This document shows positions 1-14,000 of a stretch of 64,000 bases of DNA, one piece after another. How positions within the stretch are numbered: position 1 is the first letter of the stretch; the number at the start of each line of letters is the position of its first letter. The stretch spans positions 680,001 to 744,000 of the forward strand of contig JAODUP010000275.1 of NCBI GenBank assembly GCA_025642065.1, given 5' to 3'. The position numbers and the translations under genes are program-made. The notes beneath the pieces are model-generated. The model made no database searches and was not told the DNA's origin. It worked only from the letters and a program-made list of their open reading frames with translations. The DNA comes from Paralvinella palmiformis. Its lineage: Eukaryota > Annelida > Polychaeta > Terebellida > Alvinellidae.

Positions 1-173
1 AGATATTATTTATTTGGCATCACTAGTTCACTACATTGTGTTAAGTCCCTAAATACACCAGCATTACAGATGGGTACATTTTCGATTACCTATAATGGGT
101 CAGTAAAAAATCTAGGGGTTATTTTTTACCAATGTTTTAATATTTATGATAGTGTCATATCAGTATACTGAGC

Positions 174-345
174 TGCCTACTACCATCTTAAGAACATCGC
201 ATAGTGACAAATACTCGAAAATATGATCATATCACTCCAATTCTTCAAAACCTACATTGGCTACCTGTTAGATAGCGTATCCATTTCAATATATTCTTAA
301 TAACCTATAAATCTATTACTGATATGGTACCAGAATACCTGTGTG
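174..345 (+). pseudogene. LINE reverse-transcriptase C-terminal fragment
   Basis: The plus strand reads as a conserved LINE C-terminal segment ([13 protein letters not shown], then HWLPVR) that is interrupted by a TAG stop and then continues as RIHFNIFLITYKSI. The same family is present in minus orientation at 5640-6110. It is a decayed, 5'-truncated non-LTR retrotransposon piece with no intact ORF. The clade (CR1/L2-like) is inferred from the HWLPV-type motif only. Confidence 0.7.
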
Positions 346-434
346 AACTTTCCTAGTCTAAACTGTTAATGTTACTCGTTTAAAGTCCCTAAGTGGAATT
401 TATTTGACATTTACCGCCAAGGATTAACTAGCTT

Positions 435-1318
435 ATGGTCATATCATTGGCCAGTGATGTTATTACGTATTGTACAAAACGTGACTCACCAGTTTTCATA
501 TGCTCATTGGACACAGAGGGATCTTTTAACGCTGTCCCGTGTGCTATTTTATTTCAAAAGGCAATAAATGTTATATCTAATCACTGTTGGTTGATAATGG
601 TGAAGTGGTATCATTCTATGTATGTACAGGTTAAATGGGGTTCAATATTGAGCGAACCAATTAAAGTTTGCAAAGGAACACGCCATTGGGGGGGGGGGGG
701 GGTGCTATCCTCACCGTTCCCATTTAACCTTTTTTTATAAGATTTTATAATGAATTATCTCAATGTACAGATGGTACATGCTATGCTGACGACTTAATGT
801 TGGCCAGTTTGATATTTTCTGGATTACAAACATTAATTGATGTTGCAAACAAATATATTACAGAGCATGGTTTGTGGTTTAATCCATCAAAAACTGAATG
901 TACCATATTTGGTAATTGTAATTTAGATCCACATCCTGAGTGGATGCTTAATGATGTAAAACTTAAAGAAAGTGAGTGTGGACTATTTAGGTGTCTCGTT
1001 ATCTCATGCTAAACCAAATGTACACTTTGATAATAGAATTAATGCATGTAGGAGGGCGTATTGTGCCTTGGAAGGCGCTGGTTTTAGCAACAATTACTCA
1101 GATATTGATACTTTATCATTTTAAAGTTGATACATGATATTGCATTATGGTATGTTTTTACCTAATATATTTGTGTTTTTACTGCTAGTCATCCTATAAT
1201 TTTTTATGTATGGTGGTGATTGCTTTATACAGATACTATACTGTTGAATATTCTGTATTCAGTGCATATGTATTCTATGTACTCTTCTTTTGAAGGCTCA
1301 AAAATAAAAATAAAAATA
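435..1318 (+). pseudogene. LINE reverse-transcriptase core fragment with YADD motif
   Basis: An open stretch at 435-740 resembles RT motifs 2-4 (DTEGSFNAVP, then a KGTR-GG box). It is broken by a run of 13 G around 690-702 that expands and frameshifts the KGTRQGG box. The catalytic YADD is encoded at 782-793 in the frame of the next open stretch (to 1012), which ends with a FNPSKTECTIFGNC motif typical of non-LTR RTs. The element fades into an (AAAAT)-type tail near 1300-1318, the expected LINE 3' end. It is inactive. It is a separate copy from 174-345, because the C-terminal piece lies upstream of the RT core. Confidence 0.8.
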
Positions 1319-2143
1319 GCTTACTACGCATGCGTGAATTTCATAATTAGCTGAATTCATTGTATTTTCCCGCCAATTAATTAATTTACAACGCTGATAG
1401 ATTGGGGGTACACATGGGTCACACGCACGCACGCACGCACGCACGCACGGATTGTAATATATGCGGATATAATCGCTTAATCACAAATCAAACGTGGTTT
1501 GAGAGATTAAAATAATATTTCAGTTAAATATGTTTGCGCGTGACGTCAAACGTAAACTTCTTTATTTCGTAGATGGACACGTGACATGCTTATTATAATT
1601 ATGGCTGAAAACGGAATATAATCGACATCAGTTTGTATTAATTTCCTCTTGTAAATAATAATTGTCAAAGATATTTACGATTAAGACATACAAGAATAAA
1701 GGTTACTAAATAAAATATAATCAAAACGAAACCAGATTAAGGTAAATTTGTAACATTCAATGATATTTAAGTTATGACGCGTACTTAATCACTTATCCTG
1801 TCGTTTAAACAACAAATGGTACCATTTTTAAAGTTTATAATATAAACCGACTTATGACTAGTAAATTACGATTTAGACAAATATCCTCATTTATTATTCT
1901 AATGAGTTGAGTTGTAAAACTATCGTTCTGGTCACATCTAGAACAAATGGTCGAAGTGCTTCCGGTAAAAGAACTACACCCCTCAAATTCAGACAAGACC
2001 CGGATTCAAAACCACAGCTTGGACGTTTATAGCGCAGCGCTCTAATCACTGCAATATTAGAACACTCACTTTGTTCGTCTTGTGAATATAAAATTATAGC
2101 TGTCAGATGGAGTAAAACGAATGCCAATTGGTGTCAAAGTTCA
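1319..2143. other. no gene seen; contains (CGCA)n at 1421-1449
   Basis: AT-rich DNA with no convincing ORF. The only structure is a CGCA tetranucleotide tract at 1421-1449. The short minus-strand open frame at 1894-2127 has no recognisable motif. Confidence 0.6.
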
Positions 2144-2194
2144 ATGGCCTATCGTCCAGAAAACATCATAGCTTTTCCAGACCAGAAAACCTTG

Positions 2195-2287
2195 CTGTTC
2201 CGACAATCCGCTGTTCCGACAATCCGCCGTTCCGACAATCCACTATTCCGACAATTAATCCACTGTTCCGACAATCCACTGTTCCGA
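2195..2287 (+). repeat. 16-bp minisatellite array, left arm
   Basis: About six tandem copies of a 16-bp unit (CTGTTCCGACAATCCG and variants), one enlarged by a 4-bp insertion. The unit is 13/16 identical to the reverse complement of the array at 2798-2875, so the two arrays form an inverted pair about 510 bp apart. A single copy of the motif recurs near 32222. Confidence 0.8.
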
Positions 2288-2797
2288 TGGGAAGTAGAGT
2301 GCGTTTTATTATGCAATGCCAATTAAGCCAACAGGGTTTGTAAGATCTTCCTTCCTGATCAGCATATATTTCATATTTACTGAAGACCAATAGTAATCTA
2401 GATGCATCACCAATCCGAAGATAGTCCAGCTCATCCGTGATCCCGACCTAATCCGGATGTTTCGAAAGACATCCTGAAATGAGAAGTTCCATTACCACCA
2501 CTGACAATAGTATCTTCTATTATTACATTATATCTAAAGTATGTATGCATGCATATGTAAATGTAAATTGAAAATCAATTTAATTCAGTTCAATACGACA
2601 TTTTTACGCCTTTTGACGATTCTCCTATGTAGAGGAGGAATATGAATAATCTGACTTTATTGACATTCCAATGTTCAGACAACACATTTGAACAACACCG
2701 GATAAAAGTGCTTACGAGGGATACGTCACATTTTAAAACACGATGTTGCAGAGAACTTTCCTCAACGATGCCCGTCTATCATAGGTCTAGGCTTACA

Positions 2798-2875
2798 TTG
2801 TCGAAACACTGGGTTGTCGAAACACTGGGTTATCGAAGCATTGGGTTGTCTAAACACCGAGATCTCGAAACAATG
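2798..2875 (-). repeat. 16-bp minisatellite array, right arm
   Basis: About five tandem copies of a 16-bp unit (TTGTCGAAACACTGGG and decayed variants). Its reverse complement matches the unit at 2195-2287 at 13 of 16 positions. The two arrays may be the terminal repeats of a non-autonomous element spanning roughly 2144-2912. Confidence 0.75.
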
Positions 2876-2912
2876 ACACTATACCTCCATACCAAATATC
2901 AAGGATTGATAT

Positions 2913-3639
2913 ATTAATAGCTCAAGGACACATATGGCTGGATGATCACATAAAATGGCGTTACCATCTTCATGAATTATTGTCATAAAGATTCTGTGAG
3001 CTGATTATATAGCTCCAGCCATTCATCATTTATTGACTAGACATATAACGGGATTAAAAGAGTTAAAATTTTGATGTCATCATCTCTCTTTCACAACCAT
3101 ATATCACAACAGGAGATCAATGAAATTAAATTTAAAAATATTTTGCTCAATAAACACTTTTTTATTGACATCATATAATGTGTTTAAGACATTGCAGTCT
3201 CTCGTGATATTTACCGAAAAGCTATCAGTAACAACTGCGCATTCAGTTAAAGTACATAATTTCGAATACCAATTTGAATTCTCTAATCACCGTCAACGGT
3301 TTCTGTTTGGCAGAAGTTTAAACTCTGTTGTTGACTTCTGATCAAGGATAGCTAACTTTTAGCATCCCGATAATCAGTGAGACAAAGAAGCTATAAGATA
3401 AGTTAGTCAAATGTACGTTAATTAAGAGCCTCTGACTTTGTTTACTGTAATTTATTTATGCATTTTTTATTTTTTTTGTTTTGTTGTTGTGTTTACAATG
3501 TATGCGTGTGACTGGACTGGAATGGTGGTCGAGTTTTTGGTAGAATTTAACTATTATAAACACCGCTCTACCGCCTCTAGCCTTTACCTTATTTCGACAT
3601 GTGTTTGCTTGTGTGAGTGTGTGTGTGAGTGTTTGTGTG

Positions 3640-3672
<33 letters not shown>

Positions 3673-4488
3673 ATGTGTGTGTTAATAAAAATATGATGTT
3701 TTCTGATGCTAGTTCAACAGAAATATTTGCTGTGTGTATCTCATATCTATTGACTGAATAATATAATATTTTTTAAATTATCCTGTGTACATATTCTGAG
3801 ATAAGTGGATGTCACACGATGTAACCAATTTATCTTAGTATATCAGTACTAATAATACTCCCTAGTAATACATAAATATAGTTAATTTAGCTGTAGTAAT
3901 TATTAACTTTGGCAACTATAATGCCAATTTTTATTTTTATTGTAATTAGGTCTTTTTAAATACAGCTCGACAGTATCGGCTATAATTTTGATATTGATTT
4001 TAATGAAATTAGGCTCATTTGTTGTGTGAAAACTCATGGTTAAAAAAAATGTTTGTATGTGTATTACTATTTACAAATTTATTATTTAATTATAAAATAT
4101 TATAATGAAAATTATGGGTTTAAAAATGCTTTTTTGAACTAGTATTAATGATTTTTAATGGCTAATAAATCTATAATCTTGTTACCATTTCATAAATGTT
4201 GATTTAAATTTTTTGAGGCAACATAAGATCATTCTTGTAATTAGCAATGTCAATGGGAAGCTTCAATCAACCAATAAACTCATTTATTTAAAAACCTAAA
4301 ATAAATCACATTGGTTTCAATTTATTTAGATTTTATGTACATGATTAATTAAGATGGCTAGAATTAAGGTAGGTGTAATATAATGATTTTATCAGTTATT
4401 ATTTTGAAGAAATTTGACTTTTTATAGTATTGAATTTTTTTTCTGAATTCTAAGAGATAAATAATTTGACCATTCCGAGTTTTATTAA
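2913..4488. repeat. AT-rich intergenic DNA with a (TG)n tract at 3605-3683
   Basis: No gene is supported. The open frame at 3438-3761 is created by the interrupted TG microsatellite. The rest is AT-rich DNA without motifs I recognise. Confidence 0.6.
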
Positions 4489-4489
4489 C

Positions 4490-4611
<122 letters not shown>

Positions 4612-4889
4612 ATATACAATGCATGACATTGAGATACAAGTATGGATGTATACAATCACATATGTATACAATCACATAATTTATCAGTTTTTAGTATAAA
4701 TACCTCTGCTAGTAGTGGTAATAATATTAATTGTAGTAGTAGTAGTAGTAGTAACAGCAGCCAAAGAGCAGTAACAGCAGTGACAGAAAAAACAGATATG
4801 TTTATCACTTGAAGGTGTCTCCCTCTATCAGAGGTTAGTCTCACGACGATGCTGCCACCTAGAATGAATGAACCGAGCTAATTAATCAA

Positions 4890-5033
4890 TGAAGCGCATG
4901 CGCGCTGGCGACACCGGAAGTGGTAATTCTGATGGTGAAGTATAGTGTAGAAGGCTATTTGTCAAGCTGGAAATGATGATAATGGTTTTATAAACTGGTT
5001 AATTTATTGAGATCGTAGAGATATTATATAATT
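4890..5033 (+). promoter_or_regulatory. probable TATA-less CSP promoter and 5'UTR (NRF-1 and ETS sites)
   Basis: The palindrome GCGCATGCGC at 4894-4903 matches the NRF-1 consensus. CCGGAAGT at 4914-4921 matches ETS/GABP sites. Together they form a typical TATA-less housekeeping or neuronal promoter module 110-140 bp before the CSP start codon, in an otherwise AT-rich setting. The transcription start is inferred to lie shortly after 4921. No TATA box is seen at a suitable distance. Confidence 0.6.
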
Positions 5034-5062
5034 ATGAATGGTTCCAGAGCCAGGAGTATGTC
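5034..5062 (+). CDS. DNAJC5: CSP coding exon 1
   Basis: Encodes MNGSRARSM plus two bases of the Ser10 codon, then the strong donor GTAAGT at 5063. The start is chosen because it gives the family N-terminus with the RxRSxS context. The next exon begins with the G that completes TCG (Ser10). Confidence 0.9.
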
Positions 5063-8000
5063 GTAAGTGTTATGACGTATTGTTTAAGAGGATGCATTTT
5101 TCGTTTTAGCATTTCCAACATAATGATAATATTTGACTTAGATCTACACTAACACTGTGACTGGGTCTGGGACTGTCTAATCTCTGTCAGACATTAGAAA
5201 AACATTGGCTGATACTTTATATATGAAGTCTAATCTTTTAATGTTTGAGTATTCTTATGAGATTTCAGTACGTCCATTTATTTATCAATAAACAAACGTG
5301 ACATTATAATGATTATTATTACTAGAATCATAATGCATAAAAAGGGAGATAGGATAAATAAGAACTGTTTCCATTCAGTTTATTGATTGTTCAATGAACA
5401 TTTTGGTCAGTATCGTGTTGCGAATCGATATACAAGTTACACGAATCGCTATGCAATCCTAAAATCCATCACGTAAAATTGCGAACCAATATCTCATTAT
5501 CTGGCATTGGATTTAGTTCAGAGATGCTTTTGGAATATGAAGTGTCTACACATACGTTTAGATCCATAATCTAAACATACATGAGGATGCACGCTCATCT
5601 GTTTTTGTGTGAGGATGGACACACATCTGTTTTTGAAATGATAATAATAATAATAATGTATATTTAATAAAGTGCCCTTACTAGCAGGAGCCATTCAAAG
5701 GCGCTGTACAAATAATATGTAATATAATAATACTCCAAATAATGTCTGTAAAAACCCTGTAATGATTTAAAAGATAATAATTATTTATCTGTGAAAGCGA
5801 CCTTAAATAGGTGTGTTTTTAGAAGAGACTTAATATTTCCAAGAGTCAACGCATTTCTAATATTTGCCGGCAACTTATTCCACAAAGTGGGGGCTGCAAC
5901 ACTAAACGCACAATCACCATATGACTTGAGCCATATTTTTAATAGATTTATAAGTTATTAACAGAATCTTAAAATGGATACGCTGTCTAACAGGTAGCCA
6001 ATGTAGTTTTTGAAGAATTGGGGTGATATGATCATATTTTCTAGTATTTGTTACAATGCGAGCTGCACTATTCTGAATTCACTGAAGGCGATTAATGTTA
6101 TAATCAGATATGATAATGGCGGAGTTAGTGTCTATCTCATCATTTACATTTGTTGATTTAGTTAATAAAACTATTCTGACGTTACGCTACTGTAGAACTT
6201 TAATCAATTAAAACACTACAAAATGGCTTACGTTTGTTTAAACTATGGGTCTAAAAATATGGCTCATGCACACATAGCTGCCTTTGAAATAAACACATAT
6301 GTGACAGTGCTCTGCGTGAACATTTTTTATTTTGCCCTGTTTTAATACTGTTGTTCATAAATCTTTTATGATAAGCAGGTTGTTAGCAGTGTTCTTGCAC
6401 TGCATAGTACCAGAATTGTGACATGTATGATTGTGATGACAGATTATTTGGAAAATTGAGTTGGTTGTAATTCAATTTACTATGTGTTTGTTTGGACAAT
6501 ATGTCTGGCTTGCAAAAATTCAATAACAATTAGTTTTTACTATGTCACTTATATCTGGCATATAATACATACACGATGTATTGTGGACAAATATTTGAAA
6601 AGGAAACACACTAGATCTATCATATCCTTCCATACAATATTTTGCTGTAATTCTTTTATGTTAAGTCAGTGTCTTTATTATATAACACCGTAAGGTATTT
6701 GCATGACTAATTCTAACTTGCCTTAAAAATTGCTACACAAACTGCAATAGATAATCAATTTCCTAATTGATTAGCAATTGTTGCCAATCACCTTTTTTTA
6801 AACAAAGTGTTCCCTGTTATACAAGTACAGGTAGTTTTATGTGTAAGCTGACACAGTAAATACACATAGTGGTATAGACTATAGCTATATACCATGCTGA
6901 AATTAACACCAAAAAAACCTGAATTTCATAGGAAATGATGGTGCATCTATTAGTATAGTAAGTAACAGGTAAAAAGGAAACAACAAATAGAAAATTTCTA
7001 CTTGAAATTCTTGTACTTGGCTGTACCTATTAGTTAAACAAATACATGTATAGTGTAGGATTATGAGCACCATATAGGCTGAACAGTTGGTTGTTCATTG
7101 TGTTTTTTCCTTTCTGTGCACGCATGATATTGTGCAGGTCAAATGCCCAACCAATCATTGAATGCTTTACCTGTATATTCACTTGTTGTGGCTAGAAGCC
7201 AATGTTAGACTTGTTTCGATTGGCTTTTTTGATTGGTTGTTTAATTTCATGGGTATGAAGGCCTGATTGCTTTTAGGTATATTTATCTCTGTCACTTGTG
7301 TTTGATGGCAGCAAGTATTTACATTCTAAACAATGGTTTATGATTAGTTAATTTGCACACATGTACCAGTGAAAGATAAATATTACAAAAGCCACCTAAT
7401 AAATTATGTGAGGTTATTTGTGAATGGGTAAATATAACACAGGGATATGACCAAATTTAAAATCTTGTAAATCTGTTTGTTTTACATGTAAAACAAATCA
7501 GAACAGCATTAGTTCTATAGAAGAACTAATGCTGTTCTGGTTTAGCTACTGCTGAATACCAAATATAGCTTTTAATTAGTCACAATTGTTTGCATTTCTA
7601 TATACAAAATGTATCTTGTTTAATTCATATTACACAAATTATTTATGTGCTATACTGAGCTTTCTAACTTTGTACAACTACAAATGAATCAATTATGATT
7701 TCAAAGTATTTTTATCCATTATTTTTCTGGATCCACTGAGCAAGTAGTAAAATAAAATCAATATTTAAAGCAATAACCGACAAGATGAGTTCAAATAAGA
7801 ACTGGTGTGGGTAGACAATTGTGTGCAGTCTAATTACTTGCTTTAATTATTATTGACTATTTCATCTTATATGGGTATGGAGGAGTACTGAAATGGTACT
7901 AACTGATAATTTGTAAAAATTACTGAATTGTGTCAGTTTGGTGTCTATAGGGGTCGGCAGGAACCGTAAAATAATCTCTAGAAATATACATTAGTGTAAA

Positions 8001-11000
8001 CAGCTGTATAATCCTTTAACTGTAGGCCTTACTCTCACTCAGTATATCACTTGGCTGGTCCCGATTATCTCCTTAAAATCTTACATTATCTCTTGATATT
8101 GGAGATTATAACTAATTATTAAGCTAGAATAGTTAGTGTAACCAATGAATAAACAGAAGTGCATGCCAATATTTAAATTTTTTGGGTTTATGTCAGTCAT
8201 AAACCTGTTTATGGCATGACAGTGTCATAAATACCTTTATGATGTCATAAACTGTCATAAACCTCTATTCACTATATTTTGTGATTTGAATTTTTTAGCT
8301 TTCATTTTTATCTGTTTTTCTTAAAATCAGTTTTGTGTTATCATTATATTATAATGAGTATTTTTATATATTACAATCTTGAATATAAAATAATATTACA
8401 CGTTGGTCTCTTACATTATTTCCAATTCAGTAATAACAGAAATAATTTGGAGGTATCTTTTATCCAGTAACCATCACATGTATAATTGAATCAGTCCGTT
8501 TGATACGTCAATAATCCAAATCACAAAGCTCTCGGAGGATTCTGTGACAAAATACCAGCTTGGATGTTTTCTCGTTACCAAACCGATTCCAATGTCTTAG
8601 TGTGGATGCCACTCAAGCTTGAAAAAATCCTCTTGACGGATGCTAAAGAAGCATGAGCTGACAATAACTGAAGTGCCAGTTCTACGAAGTCATGTGACAC
8701 GCCACATTTCTCTACTGCCTTCCACTGTGTAGTTGGATTCATGGTGATCCAATTAATGAATAGTTCTATTAAATTAGTACTGCCCCTCTAAGCTCTAGAA
8801 TAGCAACCCCTAGTTCATGTACCAATTCAGGTCCCCAGCCTCTGAATTTTGCTCTAGAAACAACTAGCAGACCAATCGGGTCAATTGATTTTGGCTACAA
8901 ACAACACCAGTGTATGATTACCATAGTCTAATAATGAGGCCCTAATTTATTGTATAATAATTAAATTACTTTAATATTACCAAATTATATTAATGACATA
9001 TTAATAATTTAAGCCATTCTAAAGACTACTTTTCAGGTATATCTGGGGAAAATTTGCTGGCTATGCCAATATTTATATTAATTTTTTTGGTGAGATCATA
9101 AATCCATGGTTTTTGACATTGTGTCATAAACTTGCCAACCCTGTATTTTATTCACTCACATAATTACTTAAATCACCCTTTTTTAAAGATGAGTTGCTAG
9201 TGGTCTGCTTCATTGCTGTTGAGGTCATGTTTTTCAAGTTAGCTTCTAGCATCACTTTTACATGACTAACTTTTTCCTGACTAACCACTTCAGTGCTTTG
9301 TAAACTATTAGTATTATCATTCATAATGATTTCTATGCATAAAATAAACTGTAAATTTAAGGGGTTTTTTACGTGACAAACTGAACTCATAGATTACCAC
9401 AACACAGTCATGGTACCAGGGTTGGCTTTTTCCCCGGGAGAAAGGTGTTTCACCCCTGCCATGGGGAGAAATACCTTTCTGCTCAGGAGATATGGGGAGA
9501 AACTCCCAGATGTGTTTATTTTAAGTTATGGCAGCATAACAACATATAAACCAAAGTATCCCCTCCGAGTACATTCATTGAGGCATACAATTAATTTATT
9601 CATTTGTTTAACAAAATAATTTAAAGAAAAATTACAAATATTCAATATTTAATTGGTGTATTATAACACATTTGGTATATAGCTTTGTATGATTTTGTGG
9701 TATTAGAACATATTTACATGTACATTACACTGGTGCATATTATTATATTGAACAACAGTACCTATATCTTCACAGTGATACATAACATAGCTAATAATAC
9801 AGATTACATGATGTTGCCAGGAGTATTCAAAGCTTTTACCGTAATGGGGAGAAACCTGCCAACTCTGCATGGTACTGTATGTGTGATTTAAAAAGCTTAC
9901 TTATTTAACATTTTTATGCAGTCTCACAGGGTGCCTCCATGGTCTAGCAGGTAGTGCGTTTGACCACATATCTCTACCACTTGAGTTCGACTCTTGGCAT
10001 GTGCATATCTGAAGGGTGTTTCATCTTTGACTTCATTACCTGTGGAGGTCACTCGACCCATTTAGCCTTCCAAGTGCCACAAAATGGCCGTAAAACATCA
10101 ATCATTATTATTATGCAGTCTCACTTTAATTCATTGAGATAGTGATACAATTAAACATCGTCAATGACCTGAGGTGTGACAAGTAATTAATGTTTGAAAA
10201 AGTTTTGATTCCTTTGGTAGATTAATCTCTTGAAAACAAATGTTACATACTTTGTCACTAGAGGACTGATTAGTTCTATAATGGCAGCTACGTAATGCAG
10301 ATATTTTTGTAATAAATTTTTTGTATGTCTAAATATTTGTTTATAATTTCACAAACATTAAACAGGTTGTTACTGTTAAGTATATCTGCTGGTTAATACA
10401 TGTGATCAAGGTTTCACACGGTTCCCACGCATCCTGGAAAATAAGGAATATCGCCTGTGAACAAATCCACTTAGAACAAAAAACCACATCAATAAATATT
10501 ATGCCTGTAGAAGCAAACTTTGATTGTAGAAGAAAGAGTACTGGTACATAGTCTTGATATCCGATGTTAGTTAAAATTTAAATAAAAGTGGGGGTCAAAC
10601 AGCTACAAGGGGTGATAAAAATGTCAATAATCGATCACACATTGAATAAAAATTAAATATTTTTTTTATATATATCTTGATTTAATGCCTTAAAATTTTG
10701 TATCCTTTGTCCTGGAAAATTATAAATTTTTATGTTCTGACAAATACTATTTCCTTGGCTGTGGGAACCATTTTTCAGGGTTTAGATCAGTTACATTGAG
10801 TTTATGCATATGTGTTTGTGAAGTGAATATAAAATGTTTACAGTGTATTTCTGATGACTTACTTGCAGGGCCTCTGGCCAGTCATTGTACAATATACTAG
10901 GTATAGAGAAGAACTGTACGCAAGATGACATAAAAAAAGCTTATAGGAAGGTAAGTAAAATAGCTAGAATTTTAGTTTATGTCAGTAAAGTGCATATTTG

Positions 11001-14000
11001 TACTTGCACTAACTTTTGCTTCCTTCCAGTTATCCAATATTTTTATAATGATTAGTACATCCACATGTGAAATTGGTTTCAGTATTAATAAATTGGAAAA
11101 GGATAGCTAAAAATATAGTCAACTATTTGCTTTTCTCGTTACTTGACCATGCCAGTACATATATATAAATATGTGATATAAGCAAACTTGAATACATGCA
11201 TGTACTTTTTGTGACAAGAAATGTACTAAATTACTATCATAGCCATATCATAAGATATTCTATTGACAATAAAATATTTGATGCACAGTGTTATGACAAA
11301 AACGGATGTACCTATTTTTTAAAGAGAAACGGGTTAAATTGATAGCAGCATGAGATTAAACCATGTTAATGATCAGCCATATTTTTAGATAACAGATTTG
11401 CTTCTGGAGCACACCTTTGTGGGATTCCCATGATTTTGATGAGTCTGGCACCAAAATGGGAACTTGGTGTGAGGATTTGGGTGCACATACATAGTATGCC
11501 CAGTCCTGGAGTTGATAGGATATCACATATGTAAATGTTCCCCTTTCTTGGGTGGAATGTTCATTTTGATCTGATGTTTGTAGTTGAGCTAAGAGCCAGA
11601 AATCTGCCGTTTGAACCAAAGAAAGCATAATTAAATAAATCCTCGGACTCAAATGTGGTTAAAATAAGTTGTTGGTATATAGTACAAATCTTGGTAAATG
11701 AGAACTGCTGGGAGCTAACACAGTTAAGAGAGTAATGTTCAACTGAAAATGTTCCAGTTGTGTGTTATTGGAAAATAGTTGATATTATTCATAATGGTGT
11801 TACAAACTACATTATGCAAGTCTGTCATCTTTCGTAGACAGCTGTCTGTATGATGAGATATTCTAATGTCAATTGGTTTAGAATGATAATTATCTACTAA
11901 TAAATGATAATTGCTCATAATAAATGAAGATCGTGTGCATATTATGACATAGCATGATTTTCCCTATTTAGCAGCAGCATCCAGCAGTCATGAATAGTTC
12001 ATTGAAATCTCCCCTATAGTAGCTAAATCCTTAAAGCAAATCTATATAATATTGATCTTCAATTGATTATCATGTTTGCTGAACGACCAGTTATTGTTGA
12101 CTATATGTAGTTCACTAGATAATGTTCTCATACTGTATAGTATTAATACTTGCCATGATTTGTTAACAAATGTTAAAACTATATCAAATATAATATGTCT
12201 ACAGTAGTTTGTACATTTAGTGATTATAGTATTCAATTTTTCATTTATAATCGTATTTTATTAATTAATTGTCTCCGTGATAGATATTGTACCAGTTTAA
12301 TGATGTCTGTTTTTCAGTTAGCATTAAAGTATCATCCAGACAAAAATCCAAATAATCCGGATGCCACAGAAAAGGTACTGTTATCATTACTTTGATGTTT
12401 CTGATTAAACAGTATATGACGAGAAAAATTACTTTTTAAATGTATTCTAATATATTTTGAGAAACTGTAGATAATGAAATGTTTAAAGTAAATAAAATAT
12501 ACTAACAGCCAAAAGCTATTATTTTAGAATACTATAAATTGAATAGATGTTATCAAATTTGTCATCACTCTGTAAACAATTCCAGATAATTGTGTAACAT
12601 TTGATAGTGCCTAAATCTAAATGCAGTTTGTCAATATTTATCAGATAGATGGGTGTAGTTTTTGAGTTAACACTTACTATGTTTATGATTTTTAGTTCAA
12701 AGAGATCAACCATGCCCACTCAGTTTTAGGAGATACCACAAAGAGACAGATATATGACAGATATGGCTCACTTGGTCTGTATGTGGCTGAACAATTTGGT
12801 GAAGAAAATGTCAACACGTACTTTGTGCTTACTAGTCCTTGGTGCAAGGTATGTGTATTTGTATTTTAGGTCAATGTGATTGGTGTGTTTTTAATCAGGG
12901 AACAAACAGTGAGATATGTGAAATTATCAAAATCCCTTCAGACTTGAGACAGTTACTATGTAAGTGTGATATAATTAAAAATCAATTGCAGTTCTACCTT
13001 TTTAATTGGACTGAGACTAGTTAAATATTTAAATAAAATAAAACTTTCAATGACTACATTTTGTAGTGGTAAGTTTTGTTATTATAGTGCATATAATATA
13101 AGTCGTCTATAGCAAATTCAGAATGGTGCAGCTTCAATATTGATAATATTATTCAGCTTTAATTGCTTTAAGACGCTTTATACTTAAAACATAATTAAAA
13201 CATCTTCTCAGCTCGTATAGCTCAAATACATTTTATACATAATAAACTGGTTTAAATATTATAAATACGCCTATTTAAATAAATGGGGTTTTAAGAACCT
13301 TACAAAATATGTCTTTACTTGCTGCACATTTAATGTGGTTTGGCAACTCATTCCACAGTCTGGGAGCTGATGCTTGGATGATCTCTCTCTGTACATTGCT
13401 GTATGGCTTTTTGGTACCCTCAAAAGTGAATAGGACTCGGATCGGAGCATTTTCGCTGGTATATATTTTTAGATCAGATCATTTAGATACACTGGTGCTG
13501 TTCTACTCAAAACATTTAATATATGAAACAGGATCTTGTACAGTGATCTGAAACGTACAAGAAGCCAGTGCAGCTGGAACAAAACTGGTGTTATATGTTG
13601 CCCTTTTTGAGTGCGTGTCGCCAGACATGCAGAAAGGGCTTTGGTATATTGTAGTATTCTACGCTATTTTCATGGATTAAAATCTGTTCTGTTAAAAACA
13701 TTAACCATTTAGATACATCTAGGTGCCTCTTGGTTATGTACTCACAGTTTTTATTTATCTGGTGGGTGTTGTGGTCTATGATCTGTCTCAGTCTTACAGA
13801 TCATCAGTGATGATTGAGTCAGCTTATTATAGTAGATCATTATTAGTACACTCATTGACATCATCAGTGTTCATTCAGTTAATTGTGTCACTTCTGTGTC
13901 CTGTACTGATTCATTATTTGTTATTGTTCACAAAGAGATAAACAATGTTGATATGCTGACACAGAAGCATTGGCAGTTTTTTTACACAGACGCTATTAAA

